A program made the position numbers and the translations under genes. The notes below the pieces were generated by a model. That model saw only the letters and a list, made by a program, of their open reading frames with translations, ran no database searches and was not told the origin of the DNA. This document shows, in pieces, positions 42,092 through 50,166 of a DNA stretch of 64,000 nt. Source of the DNA: Paracoccus fistulariae (lineage in GTDB: Bacteria; Pseudomonadota; Alphaproteobacteria; Rhodobacterales; Rhodobacteraceae); the NCBI RefSeq assembly GCF_028553785.1, contig NZ_CP067136.1, forward strand, positions 2,223,501 through 2,287,500. Direction: 5' to 3'. Numbering within the stretch: the first letter of the stretch is position 1; each line of letters begins with the position of its first letter.

Positions 42092-43030
42092 ATGGCACGC
42101 GCACACGGCGCGCGGGCGCAGATGGCGCTTGCGTTCGAGACGGTTTACGGCACCCCGCCCGCGAGCGGCTATCGGCTGATGCCCTTCGCAAGCACCACGC
42201 TCGGATCAGAACAGCCGCTGATCGCCTCGGAGCTTCTGGGCCAGGGGCGCGATCCGTTGGCCCCGATCAAGGACGCGGTCACCGCCGACGGCGATGTGGT
42301 GGTGCCGATCGATGTCGATGCCTTCGGCTTCTGGCTGAAGGCGGCTTTCGGCGCCCCGACCACGACGGGGACCACGCCCAAGACCCACACCTTCCAGTCG
42401 GGCAACTGGACCCTGCCCTCGATGGCCATCGAAGTGGCGATGCCGGAAGTGCCACGGTTCGCGATGTATGCGGGCTGCGTGATGGACCAGTTGTCCTGGC
42501 AGATGAACCGCTCAGGGCTGCTGACCGCGACCGCCCGGCTGATCGCGCAGGGCGAGGCCATCGCGGCCACCACGGCCGCGGGCACGCCGACTGCGCTGGG
42601 CTTGCAGCGCTTCGGCCATTTCAACGGCGTGGTGAAGCGCAACGGCACGGCGCTGGGCAATGTCGTCTCGGCCGAGATCACCTATGCCAATGGCCTCGAC
42701 CGGATCGAAACCATCCGCAACGACGGCAAGATCGAGGGCGCCGATCCCGGCATGGCCGCGCTGACCGGCCGGATCGAGGTCCGTTTCGCCGATAGCGCCC
42801 TCGTCACCCAAGCCATCGACGGCACGCCCTGCGAGCTTGAGTTCGCCTACAGCCTCGGGGCCAATGCCAGCCTCACCTTCACAGCCCATGCCGTCTACCT
42901 GCCGGTCCCGCGGATCGAGATCCCCGGGCCGCAGGGCATCCAGGCCAGTTTCGACTGGCAGGCCGCGAAGGCCACCAGCCCCGCCCGGATGTGCACCGCC
43001 GTCCTCGTCAACTCCGTCACGGGATACTGA
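42092..43030 (+). CDS. Major tail tube protein
   Basis: 312 residues; AFETVYGTPPASGYRLMPF, SELLGQGRDPLAPIKDAVTADGDVVVPIDVDAFGFWLKAAFG and a second half with FGHFNGVVKRNGTALGNVVSAEITYANGLD are tail tube landmarks. The protein polymerises into the hollow tube of a siphophage tail. GGAGACCCCC precedes ATG. Followed by the G/GT chaperone pair as expected. Confidence 0.88.
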   Translation: MARAHGARAQMALAFETVYGTPPASGYRLMPFASTTLGSEQPLIASELLGQGRDPLAPIKDAVTADGDVVVPIDVDAFGFWLKAAFGAPTTTGTTPKTHTFQSGNWTLPSMAIEVAMPEVPRFAMYAGCVMDQLSWQMNRSGLLTATARLIAQGEAIAATTAAGTPTALGLQRFGHFNGVVKRNGTALGNVVSAEITYANGLDRIETIRNDGKIEGADPGMAALTGRIEVRFADSALVTQAIDGTPCELEFAYSLGANASLTFTAHAVYLPVPRIEIPGPQGIQASFDWQAAKATSPARMCTAVLVNSVTGY

Positions 43031-43032
43031 CC

Positions 43033-43470
43033 ATGATCCGCCTGAACCTGTCGAACCGGCCCGAATGGCTGGACCTGCTGCCCGGCCTGCGCGTCCTGGT
43101 GGCGCCCCTGACCACCGCGCTGATGGTCTCCGCCCGCGCCGATCCCGCCATCGATGGCCTGTCGGAAACCTCCAGCCAGGAGGACATGGCGCTGGCTATG
43201 GCCAAGGCAGTCGCCCGCCGCGCGGTGCTGGAATGGGACGGCGTCGGCGATGAGGCGGGCAACCTCGTCCCCATCAGCCCGGCCGGGATCGACGCCCTGC
43301 TCGAAATCTGGCCGGTCTTCGAGGCCTTCCAGGCGCAATATGTCGCCCGCGGCCTGATGCTGGATCAGGAAAAAAACGCCTCCGCGCCCTCGCCGACTGG
43401 TCCTTCGGCGGGGGCGACGGCTATTGCGCCGCCTGCGCAGGCCCCTGCCCGGACTGCCCCGCAAGACTGA
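43033..43470 (+). CDS. Tail assembly chaperone, G-type product
   Basis: 145 residues in frame zero. The first about 110 residues are well folded (DLLPGLRVLVAPLTTALMVSARA, EDMALAMAKAVARRAVLEWDGVGDEAGN, PAGIDALLEIWPVFEAFQAQYVARG). The last 33 are an alanine/proline tail (APSPTGPSAGATAIAPPAQAP), typical of the unshifted product. It binds tape measure protein during tail assembly. Only part of the ribosomes should shift to the longer form. Confidence 0.85.
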   Translation: MIRLNLSNRPEWLDLLPGLRVLVAPLTTALMVSARADPAIDGLSETSSQEDMALAMAKAVARRAVLEWDGVGDEAGNLVPISPAGIDALLEIWPVFEAFQAQYVARGLMLDQEKNASAPSPTGPSAGATAIAPPAQAPARTAPQD

Positions 43471-43712
43471 ACCGGCCGCAGACGGTCGAAGGCTGGCAGG
43501 TCTGGGATCTGACCCAGCGCCTCGGCGGCCAGCTGCGCATCGCGCCGGGTGCCGTCATCGGATGGGACATGGGTGCCGCGCTTTCACTGGCGCAGGCGCT
43601 GGGCATCAACCCCCTGATCACCGTCGAACTGCTGCCCGAGATCGAGGCGGTGATGGTGCGCAAACTCAACGAGCAGATGGTCAATGCCGAAGGAGCAGGG
43701 ATCAGGCCTTGA
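43033..43712 (+). CDS. Tail assembly chaperone, GT-type -1 frameshift fusion
   Basis: A -1 shift at A-AAA-AAC (43371-43377) joins the first 115 codons to 111 codons of the other frame, giving a 226-residue fusion. The T part reads ALADWSFGGGDGYCAACAGPCPDCP, then EGWQVWDLTQRLGGQLRIAPGAVIGWDMGAALSLAQALGI. This is the composition seen for T domains of Rhodobacterales tail chaperones, including Cys clusters. Its stop (43710-43712) overlaps the end of the antisense toxin gene by 11 bp. Confidence 0.8.
43371..43377 (+). promoter_or_regulatory. Programmed -1 ribosomal frameshift site (A AAA AAC)
   Basis: In frame zero the codons read GAA-AAA-AAC, so the heptamer fits the X-XXY-YYZ rule in exactly the needed register. 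The GC-rich sequence just downstream (43378-43440) can fold and may stimulate slipping. Confidence 0.8.
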
Positions 43713-44082
43713 CCTTAGGGATCAGAGTCACGTCGGGCAGACCTTCGAAATGTCCGTCGCACGTCAGGAGGGTAGCCCCCCGCGCACGGGCCGTGGCGAA
43801 GACGATGGCGTCTGCCGTCGCAAGCTTGTGCGTGCGGCAAGCCTCGGCCGCCGCAAGTGCGATCTCGGTGTCGAGCGGGATGACCTGGCAGACCTGTGTA
43901 AAGGCGATCACCTGATCCGCCTTGTCCTCGCCGACCTCGCGGCTCAGCCATTTTGCGAGTTCCAGTTGCACGATGGTCGGCACCAGCCAGACGGCCTGAT
44001 CCGGCAGGTGTTCTGCCAGCCGGTCGCCAGTGGCCGAACCGATCAGCCATTCGATCCATGCGGAAGTATCGACGAGGACCAT
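43702..44082 (-). CDS. vapC: PIN-domain (VapC-like) toxin
   Basis: 126 residues. PIN acidic residues lie in MVLVDTSAWIEWL (Asp5), PTIVQLELAKWLS (Glu), THKLATADAIVFATARARGATLLTCDGHFEG (Asp and Asp). Such toxins are RNases cutting tRNA or rRNA. The start overlaps the antitoxin stop (ATGA). It is antisense to the phage late operon and its 3' end overlaps the tail chaperone by 11 bp, so late transcription would run against it. Confidence 0.92.
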   Translation of the reverse strand: MVLVDTSAWIEWLIGSATGDRLAEHLPDQAVWLVPTIVQLELAKWLSREVGEDKADQVIAFTQVCQVIPLDTEIALAAAEACRTHKLATADAIVFATARARGATLLTCDGHFEGLPDVTLIPKVKA

Positions 44083-44294
44083 CAGAAGCGGTCTGTCCGG
44101 TCACGATAGTCGGCTGAGGAAGCGCCGCGGGCGAGGCCTTTCAGGGCGTCGCGCTTCGGCACCGGGACGAGCAGGACGCCCGTCCCCTTGGGAATAAAGG
44201 CGAAGGTCAGACCGGCTTCCCAATGCTGGGCGGCCCGGATCGCCTTGGGGATCGAGATCTGGAACTTGGAAGACAGAGTCGCCGTCTCGGACAT
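44082..44294 (-). CDS. AbrB/SpoVT-type antitoxin (VapB-like)
   Basis: 70 residues from ATG 44294, which has GGAGG at good spacing; the ATG at 44300 is too near to it. SETATLSSKFQISIPKAIRAAQHWEAGLTFAFIPKGTGVLLVPV is a swapped-hairpin AbrB DNA-binding domain, and the acidic-basic tail (SSADYRDRTDRF) would bind the toxin. The long open frame that contains it on this strand is otherwise a shadow of the tape measure gene. Its promoter must lie in the 70 bp shared with the divergent tape measure start. Confidence 0.85.
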   Translation of the reverse strand: MSETATLSSKFQISIPKAIRAAQHWEAGLTFAFIPKGTGVLLVPVPKRDALKGLARGASSADYRDRTDRF

Positions 44295-44363
44295 GATCAT
44301 ACGCCTCCATGATCGATATGCATAACGTAAGAACACAAGTCCGAAAACGCAAGGAAAGCTGCA

Positions 44364-46826
44364 ATGGCCGAGAAGAAGGTCTCCGTCCGCCTCGTGGCGG
44401 AGGGCGGACGTCGCGTGCGCGCCGAACTGGAGGGCGTGGGCGAAGCCGGAGCGCGCGGTTTCGGCCGCCTGTCGCACGAGATGGAACTTGCCAACGCCCG
44501 GCTTGCCGCCTTTGCACGCCGGGCCGGTCTCGCCCTCGGGGCCGCTGCTGCCGCCGCAACTGCCTCGCTCGGGCTGATCGTCCGATCCACCGCCGAGAGT
44601 GCCGCGCAGATCCGCCAGTTCGCGCAGGTCGCTAACGCGACGCCGGAGGCCCTGCAGCGCTGGTCGGCCGGGGCGCGAACAGTTGGCATCGAGCAGGAGA
44701 AGCTGGCGGACATTCTGAAGGACATGAACGACCGGGTCGGGGATTTCCTGCAGACCGGCGGCGGGCCGATGGCGGACTTCTTCGAGAATGTCGCCCCGCG
44801 CGTGGGCGTCACGGCCGACCAGTTCGCGCGCCTCTCCGGCCCCGAGGCACTGCAGCTTTACGTCGACACGCTGGAACGGGCAGGCCTGAGCCAGCAGGAG
44901 ATGACCTTCTATCTCGAGGCCATGGCGTCCGACGCCACGCGCCTGCTGCCACTTCTGCGGAACGGCGGGGCGGAGATGACACGGCTTGGCGAGCAAGCCT
45001 CGGACCTTGGCGCGGTTCTGGACGGCGATGCGCTGGAGGCGCTGCGCCGCACGCAACTGGCACTGGGCACCGTATCCCTCGTGTTCGATGGCCTCCGCAA
45101 CCGCATCGCCGTGGCCGTCGCCCCGACCATCGAGGCGCTGGCCAATGCCTTTGTGGCGCTGGCCTCGGACGGCGGCATCCTGCGGTCGGCCATCGACACG
45201 CTGATCGGCAACCTCGGGCGACTTGCCTCCTATGCCGCGACCTTCGCTGCCGTCATGGCCGGGCGCTGGGTGGCGGGAATGGCGGCCGCAGCCCTGTCCG
45301 TGCGCGGCCTCGCCACCGCACTCGTGTTCCTGCGCGGTGCCCTGATCCGCACCGGTATCGGCGCACTGATCGTCGGCGCGGGCGAGTTGGTCTATCAGTT
45401 CTCGCAACTCGTCGCCCGGGTCGGCGGCGTGGGCGAAGCCTTCCGGCTCCTCGGGGATCTGGCGCGGGAAGTCTGGTCTCGTATCGGTCTGTCGCTCGAC
45501 GCGGCGCTGGCGCGCATGGAGGCCGGATGGGAGGGCCTGAAGGCGGCTGGTCTCTCGGCTCTCGAGGGCACCATTGCGGGCGTCGTCAGCTTCGGCGACC
45601 GGACAGCCGCGATCTTCCAGGGGGCCTATGACGCGGCCGTCGCGATCTGGGGCAGTCTGCCCGGGGCCATCGGAGACTTCGCGTTTCAGGCCGCGAACGG
45701 GCTGATCTCGGGCGTCGAGGCGATGCTGAACGGCGTCGTCACCCGGATAAACAGCTTCATCGAGACGCTGAACGCGGCGCTTGCGCTGCTGCCCGAATGG
45801 GCCACGGGCGAAGGCGGGGTGCGGATCGGCATTCTCGACCCGGTGGAACTCGGCCGCATCGGCAACCCCTTTGAGGGCGCGGCAACGGCCGCGGGCGCTG
45901 CAGCCGCCGATGCCTTCTCGGCGGCCCTCGCGCGCAGCTATCTCGAGCCGCCCGACCTTGGCCTCGGCGCCATGGCTGACGACGCCCGCGCCCGGGCCGA
46001 TGGCTATCGCGAGGCGGCCGGGATGCTGGCCGATGCCGCCGGTCGGCCGCTGGCCAGCTGGCAGGCGCTGAAGGATGCGGTGACCGGCACGGGGGCCGAA
46101 GCCGAGACCGCGCTGGCGGATGCCGCCGCTTCTGCCGATGCCCTGACTTCCGGGCTGAACGACACCGCCACCGCCGCAGATGGCGCAGGCGGCGCAGCAC
46201 GCGAGGCCGGGGCTGCAGCGGCCGAAGGCGCGGACACGGCACTGACCGGCTGGCAAGCCGTCACAGCAGCCCTCGCCGACTACGCCGCCAAGGCGCGCGA
46301 CATCGGCGGGGATATCGGCAGTGCGCTGGTCGGGGCCTTCACCTCGGCCGAGAACGCCATCGGCGACTTCGTGAAGACCGGCAAGCTCGATTTCCGCGAT
46401 CTGGTGACATCGATGATCGCCGATCTCGCCAAGCTCGCTGCCCGTCGTTTCATCCTTGGCCCTATCGCGAACGCCCTTTCCGGCGCGCTGGGTGGGGCGG
46501 GTGGCATCTTTGCCAATATCCTGCACGCGGGCGGCATGGTCGGTGCCCCGGCACCCGGCCGGATGGTCCCCGCCTTGGCCTTCGCGGGTGCCCCGCGCAT
46601 GCACAATGGGGGCTGGGCCGGGCTGCGGCCGGACGAGGTGCCCGCGATCCTGCAACGGGGCGAACGGGTGCTCTCGCGACGGGAGGCGGCGGGGTACGGC
46701 CAGGCCAGCCCCTCGACCGTCAACGTCACGATCAACGCCCGCGACGCCGAGAGCTTCCGGCAATCCCGGACGCAGGTCGCGAGCGACATCGCGCGCGCCG
46801 TGTCGCTCGGGCGGCGGGGCATGTGA
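44364..46826 (+). CDS. Tail tape measure protein
   Basis: 820 residues, Ala-rich. It has an N-terminal coiled region (VRAELEGVGEAGARGFGRLSHEMELANARLAAFARRAG), hydrophobic stretches near 280-340, and a C-terminal lambda-type block (SAENAIGDFVKTGKLDFRDLVTSMIADLAKLAARRFILGPI). It then has GGIFANILHAGGMVG and the NGGWAGLRPDEVPAILQRGERVLSRREAA ending found in many tape measures. Length sets tail length: using about 0.15 nm per residue, roughly 120 nm (established rule, applied here as an estimate). ATG 44364 follows the divergent antitoxin promoter region. Confidence 0.93.
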   Translation: MAEKKVSVRLVAEGGRRVRAELEGVGEAGARGFGRLSHEMELANARLAAFARRAGLALGAAAAAATASLGLIVRSTAESAAQIRQFAQVANATPEALQRWSAGARTVGIEQEKLADILKDMNDRVGDFLQTGGGPMADFFENVAPRVGVTADQFARLSGPEALQLYVDTLERAGLSQQEMTFYLEAMASDATRLLPLLRNGGAEMTRLGEQASDLGAVLDGDALEALRRTQLALGTVSLVFDGLRNRIAVAVAPTIEALANAFVALASDGGILRSAIDTLIGNLGRLASYAATFAAVMAGRWVAGMAAAALSVRGLATALVFLRGALIRTGIGALIVGAGELVYQFSQLVARVGGVGEAFRLLGDLAREVWSRIGLSLDAALARMEAGWEGLKAAGLSALEGTIAGVVSFGDRTAAIFQGAYDAAVAIWGSLPGAIGDFAFQAANGLISGVEAMLNGVVTRINSFIETLNAALALLPEWATGEGGVRIGILDPVELGRIGNPFEGAATAAGAAAADAFSAALARSYLEPPDLGLGAMADDARARADGYREAAGMLADAAGRPLASWQALKDAVTGTGAEAETALADAAASADALTSGLNDTATAADGAGGAAREAGAAAAEGADTALTGWQAVTAALADYAAKARDIGGDIGSALVGAFTSAENAIGDFVKTGKLDFRDLVTSMIADLAKLAARRFILGPIANALSGALGGAGGIFANILHAGGMVGAPAPGRMVPALAFAGAPRMHNGGWAGLRPDEVPAILQRGERVLSRREAAGYGQASPSTVNVTINARDAESFRQSRTQVASDIARAVSLGRRGM

Positions 46827-46835
46827 GGATCAGCC

Positions 46836-47462
46836 ATGGCGTTTCACGAGGTCCGGTTTCCGGACAACATCAGCCGGGGCGCGCGCGGCGGCCCGGAGCG
46901 GCGCACGCAGATCGTCGAACTGGCGAGTGGGGCGGAGGAGCGCAATGCCAGCTGGGCCAACTCGCGCCGCCGCTATGACGTCGCCTATGGCATCCGCCGC
47001 GCCGACGATCTGGCGGCAGTCGTCGCCTTCTTCGAGGCACGGAATGGCCGCCTCCACGGCTTCCGCTTCAAGGACTGGGCCGACTTCAAGTCCTGCCTGC
47101 CGTCGCAGACGCCCGGCCCGACCGATCAGCCGATCGGCACCGGCAACGGCAGCACGACCGAGTTCCAGCTCGCCAAGCGCTACACCTCGGGCGCGCAGTC
47201 CTGGTCCCGCGCCATCACCAAGCCCGTCGCGGGAACCTTGACCATCGCCCTGAACGGCACACCGCAAGCCTCCGGCTGGTCGGTTTCCACGACCACCGGC
47301 CTCATCACCTTCACCACCGCCCCCGCCGCAGGCGCCGCCATCACCGCAGGCTTCGAATTCGACGTCCCGGTCCGCTTCGACACCGACGTCCTCGACGTCA
47401 CCCTCGATCTCGAACGTCTCGGGTCGATCACCTCGATCCCCCTCGTGGAAATCCGCACATGA
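46836..47462 (+). CDS. DUF2460 tail-tip protein (GTA gp12-type distal tail)
   Basis: 208 residues with FHEVRFPDNISRGARGGPERRTQIVEL, GIRRADDLAAVVAFFEARNGRLHGFRFKDWADFKSCLPS and QLAKRYTSGAQSWSRAITKPVAGTLTIALNG. This is the TIGR02217/DUF2460 family also used in RcGTA as distal tail protein. It forms the hexameric platform at the tube end. Overlaps the next gene by 4 bp. Confidence 0.93.
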   Translation: MAFHEVRFPDNISRGARGGPERRTQIVELASGAEERNASWANSRRRYDVAYGIRRADDLAAVVAFFEARNGRLHGFRFKDWADFKSCLPSQTPGPTDQPIGTGNGSTTEFQLAKRYTSGAQSWSRAITKPVAGTLTIALNGTPQASGWSVSTTTGLITFTTAPAAGAAITAGFEFDVPVRFDTDVLDVTLDLERLGSITSIPLVEIRT

Positions 47463-47806
47463 ATGACGAATCCTTCTGGTCCCACCTCTGGCGCGAGATC
47501 GCTGCCTCGACGGCGCTGATGCTGGCCTTCTGGGGCGCGCTGGGCGGTGCCACCAATGCCCTGACCACCCGGATGGCGCTGCGCGAAGCCCTGCGCCATG
47601 TCCTGCTCGGCGGATTGATCGCCGCAGGGATGGGCAGTTTTTCCATCGTGATCGTGGCGGGTTGGCTAGGTCTGCCCGACGGCGCCGTCGCCGCGGGCGG
47701 AGCGGTCGGTTCGGCCGCCTACCTGGTCGGCGTCTTCGGGGCGGCTTTCATCGAACTGATCCTCGCGAGGCTCCGCCGCGCCGGGAAGGATGACGCCGAT
47801 GCATGA
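47459..47806 (+). CDS. Probable holin, three membrane segments
   Basis: 115 residues, with membrane segments at about 13-30 (IAASTALMLAFWGALGGAT), 45-68 (VLLGGLIAAGMGSFSIVIVAGWLG) and 75-100 (AVAAGGAVGSAAYLVGVFGAAFIELILA), then a charged C-terminus (RRAGKDDADA). It is followed by a tiny one-span protein and the lysozyme gene, so it most likely makes the membrane lesion that releases the endolysin. Topology and context give the role; no holin family was recognised by sequence. Confidence 0.75.
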   Translation: MNDESFWSHLWREIAASTALMLAFWGALGGATNALTTRMALREALRHVLLGGLIAAGMGSFSIVIVAGWLGLPDGAVAAGGAVGSAAYLVGVFGAAFIELILARLRRAGKDDADA

Positions 47807-47930
47807 GATCCTTCGCCTTGCCCGTTCGCTGCGGTGCGATTCCACCGACCCCGGACAGGCCTTTGCCCACCGGCTGCGCATCGGCGTCTCGGTCGCCGTT
47901 CTGATCCTTTTCCTCTCAACCCTCGGGTAA
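47799..47930 (+). CDS. 43-residue one-span membrane protein in the lysis cassette
   Basis: ATG 47799 overlaps the holin end by 8 bp and the stop TAA is 4 bp before the lysozyme ATG. The chain starts MHEILRLARSLRC and has a C-terminal membrane segment (IGVSVAVLILFLSTLG). Size and position suggest a holin partner or antiholin. It has no ribosome site of its own and would need coupling. Unrecognised by family. Confidence 0.55.
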   Translation: MHEILRLARSLRCDSTDPGQAFAHRLRIGVSVAVLILFLSTLG

Positions 47931-47934
47931 TCCC

Positions 47935-48621
47935 ATGCAAACATCTGATCGGGGGCTTCTGGCCCTGATCCGGCACGAAGGCGTCGTGCCCGGACCCTAT
48001 CTTGACGTGAAGGACGTCTGGACCTTCGGCATCGGCCACACCGCCGCCGCCGGTCCACCCGATCCGGCGCGGATGCCGCGCGGGATGCCCGCTGATCTCG
48101 ATGCGGGGATTCGTGAGGCGTTCCGGCTGTTCCGCGCCGATCTCGCTGCCTACGAGGCCGAAGTGCTGCGCGCGGTGAAGGTGCCGCTCGAACCCCACGA
48201 GTTCGATGCGCTGGTCTCCTTCCACTACAACACCGGCGGCATCGCCAAGGCCGCGCTGACCCGCCACCTGAATGCGGGGAACCGCGCGGCGGCCGCAGCG
48301 GCCTTCATGGGCTGGCTGCGCCCCGCCGCCATCCGGTCCCGCCGCGCGGCGGAGCGTGATCTCTTCGCCGAGGGCCGCTACCCGACCGGCACCATTCCGG
48401 TCTGGGCCGTCGACCGCAATGGCCGGGTCGATTTCTCGCGGCCGGTCCGGCGGCTCAGCGAGACCGAGGCGCTGGCACTGCTGCGCCCGACCCCCAATCC
48501 ACCGTCGATCCCCATCTCACCCGACCCTTCCACGGCCCCTGCCGACCCCGCACTCGTGCAGGCGGCGCCGAGCATTACTGCGCGCATTTTCACCTTCCTC
48601 AAGACCCTGATCGGAGCATGA
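47935..48621 (+). CDS. Endolysin, GH24 lysozyme
   Basis: 228 residues. LLALIRHEGVVPGPYLDVKDVWTFGIGHT holds the catalytic triad pattern of T4-type lysozymes (Glu, then Asp, then Thr). EPHEFDALVSFHYNTGGIAKAALTRHLNAG is the second lobe, and SRRAAERDLFAEGRYP ends the catalytic domain. A linker and a short hydrophobic helix (ITARIFTFLKTLIGA) may attach it to the membrane. The enzyme hydrolyses the NAM-NAG bond after holin opening. No signal peptide is visible. Confidence 0.93.
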   Translation: MQTSDRGLLALIRHEGVVPGPYLDVKDVWTFGIGHTAAAGPPDPARMPRGMPADLDAGIREAFRLFRADLAAYEAEVLRAVKVPLEPHEFDALVSFHYNTGGIAKAALTRHLNAGNRAAAAAAFMGWLRPAAIRSRRAAERDLFAEGRYPTGTIPVWAVDRNGRVDFSRPVRRLSETEALALLRPTPNPPSIPISPDPSTAPADPALVQAAPSITARIFTFLKTLIGA

Positions 48622-48833
48622 CCATGAATTGGACCCTCGCACGTGGCCTCGTCTATCTGGCCTGCCTTGTCGCCTCCGGCCTCGCCGTGGCCGGGCTGGC
48701 GGATTTCGACCTGGCTACCGGCACGCTCGATATTCGCCCCTTCAATCTCTATGCCCTGACCGGCGCGACCGGAGGCGTCGTGTCTTCGCTCCTCGCGTCC
48801 GTGGCGCTCCTGCGCGGCTGGGGGCGGAAGTGA
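48618..48833 (+). CDS. 71-residue two-span membrane protein after the lysozyme
   Basis: Membrane segments are GLVYLACLVASGLAVAGLA and ALTGATGGVVSSLLASVALLRG, with an acidic loop (DFDLATGTLDIRPFN). The start overlaps the lysozyme stop (ATGA) and the end overlaps the next start (GTGA). It may be a second holin or a regulator of lysis. No family recognised. Confidence 0.6.
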   Translation: MTMNWTLARGLVYLACLVASGLAVAGLADFDLATGTLDIRPFNLYALTGATGGVVSSLLASVALLRGWGRK

Positions 48834-49714
48834 AGTCGCTTTCGCCCGCGCTTCAGGCCCACCTCGACGAGGGCACGACCACGCTTGCCTGGTGCTGGCG
48901 CATCACCCGCGCCGATGGCGTGACCTTCGGCTTCACCGACCACGACCGAACGCTGTCGTTCGAGGGGACCGAGTTCGAACCGGAAAGCGGGCTGACCGCC
49001 TCCGAGGTCCGGTCGGGATCCGACCTCTCGGTGGATGCGCAGGATGCGCAAGGCGTGCTGTCGTCGGACCGGATCACGGAAACCGACATCCTCGACGGCC
49101 GATGGGACAGCGCGGAGGTCGAGGTCTGGCGCGTGAACTGGGCCAGCCCTACACAGCGCGTGCTTCTACGGCGCGGGGCCATCGGTCAGATCCGGCGCGG
49201 GCGGCTGGCCTTCGTGGCGGAGGTGCGGTCGCTGGCCCATGTCCTCGGCCAGACGGTGGGGCGGACGTTTCAAGCCAATTGCGATGCTGCGCTGGGCGAT
49301 GCGCGCTGCGGCGTCAACCTCGAGGCCCCAGCCTTCAAGGGCACCGGCGCGGTGATCGATGTGCTGCGCGACCGAGCCTTCACGGCCTCGGGCCTCGGCA
49401 GTTTCGCTGCGGGCTGGTTTGCCTTCGGGCTGGTCGAATGGTCGACGGGCGCGAATGTGGGGCGGCGGGTCGAGGTGCTGTCGCACGACCTCGTCGATGG
49501 CGTGGCGATCCTGACCCTGCTGGAAGCGCCGGTGCGTCCGATCACGGCGACAGACACCTTCATTGTCCGGGCGGGCTGCGACAAGCGGATTGCCACTTGT
49601 GGTGCGAAGTTCGCCAATGTCGCCAACTTCCGGGGCTTCCCGCGAATCCCCGGCCAGGATGCCGTGCTGCGCTATGCCACGAAGGACGGCGGACACGAGG
49701 GGGCGGTGCTGTGA
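48830..49714 (+). CDS. DUF2163 tail-tip protein (GTA gp13-type hub)
   Basis: 294 residues from GTG 48830, which overlaps the previous stop. WCWRITRADGVTFGFTDHDRTLSFEGTEFEPESGLTASEV and VFRANCDAALGDARCGVNL-like text with four Cys (FQANCDAALGDARCG, GCDKRIATCGAKFANVANFRGFPRIPGQD) are typical of DUF2163. In RcGTA this hub protein joins tail tip and megatron and may bind an iron-sulfur cluster through these Cys. Overlaps the peptidase gene (GTGA). Confidence 0.93.
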   Translation: MKSLSPALQAHLDEGTTTLAWCWRITRADGVTFGFTDHDRTLSFEGTEFEPESGLTASEVRSGSDLSVDAQDAQGVLSSDRITETDILDGRWDSAEVEVWRVNWASPTQRVLLRRGAIGQIRRGRLAFVAEVRSLAHVLGQTVGRTFQANCDAALGDARCGVNLEAPAFKGTGAVIDVLRDRAFTASGLGSFAAGWFAFGLVEWSTGANVGRRVEVLSHDLVDGVAILTLLEAPVRPITATDTFIVRAGCDKRIATCGAKFANVANFRGFPRIPGQDAVLRYATKDGGHEGAVL

Positions 49715-50157
49715 CTGCGCCAGTTCCGACCGCCGATCCCGCTATCGTCATCGCCGCCGCCCGATCCTGGCTCGGCACACCCTATCACGACCAGGCCAGC
49801 CTGCGCGGGATCGGCTGCGATTGCCTCGGCCTCGCGCGCGGTGTCTGGCGCGAAGTCGTCGGGCCTGAGCCGTTCCCGATCCCGCCCTACAGCCGGGATT
49901 GGGGCGAGACCGGGCCGAGGGAAGTGCTAGCGGAGGGCGCGCGCAGCATGATGCCGGAGATCGCACCAGCCGACGCACCACCCGGTGCGCTGATCCTGTT
50001 CCGTATGATGCCGCGCGCCATCGCCAAGCATGTGGGGATCCTCACCGGTCCCGACACCTTCCTCCACGCCTATGAACGGCTGGGCGTGATCGAGGAACCG
50101 CTGACGCCGACTTGGGCGCGCAAGATTGCCTTCGCTTTCCTCTTCCCTGCACGCTGA
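49711..50157 (+). CDS. NlpC/P60 tail peptidase (GTA gp14-type)
   Basis: 148 residues from GTG 49711. ARSWLGTPYHDQASLRGIGCDCLGLARGVW contains the nucleophile Cys, and RAIAKHVGILTGPDTFLHAYERLGV the His. The enzyme cuts peptidoglycan peptides and helps the tail cross the host wall. It lies between the DUF2163 hub and the large baseplate gene exactly as in RcGTA. Confidence 0.93.
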   Translation: MTAPVPTADPAIVIAAARSWLGTPYHDQASLRGIGCDCLGLARGVWREVVGPEPFPIPPYSRDWGETGPREVLAEGARSMMPEIAPADAPPGALILFRMMPRAIAKHVGILTGPDTFLHAYERLGVIEEPLTPTWARKIAFAFLFPAR

Positions 50158-50166
50158 GACCCTCTC

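Noticed and set aside
44082..46763. 893-residue minus-strand frame opposite the tape measure gene
   Set aside because: Only its last 70 codons (from 44294) are the AbrB-type antitoxin; the rest is a shadow of GC-rich coding DNA.
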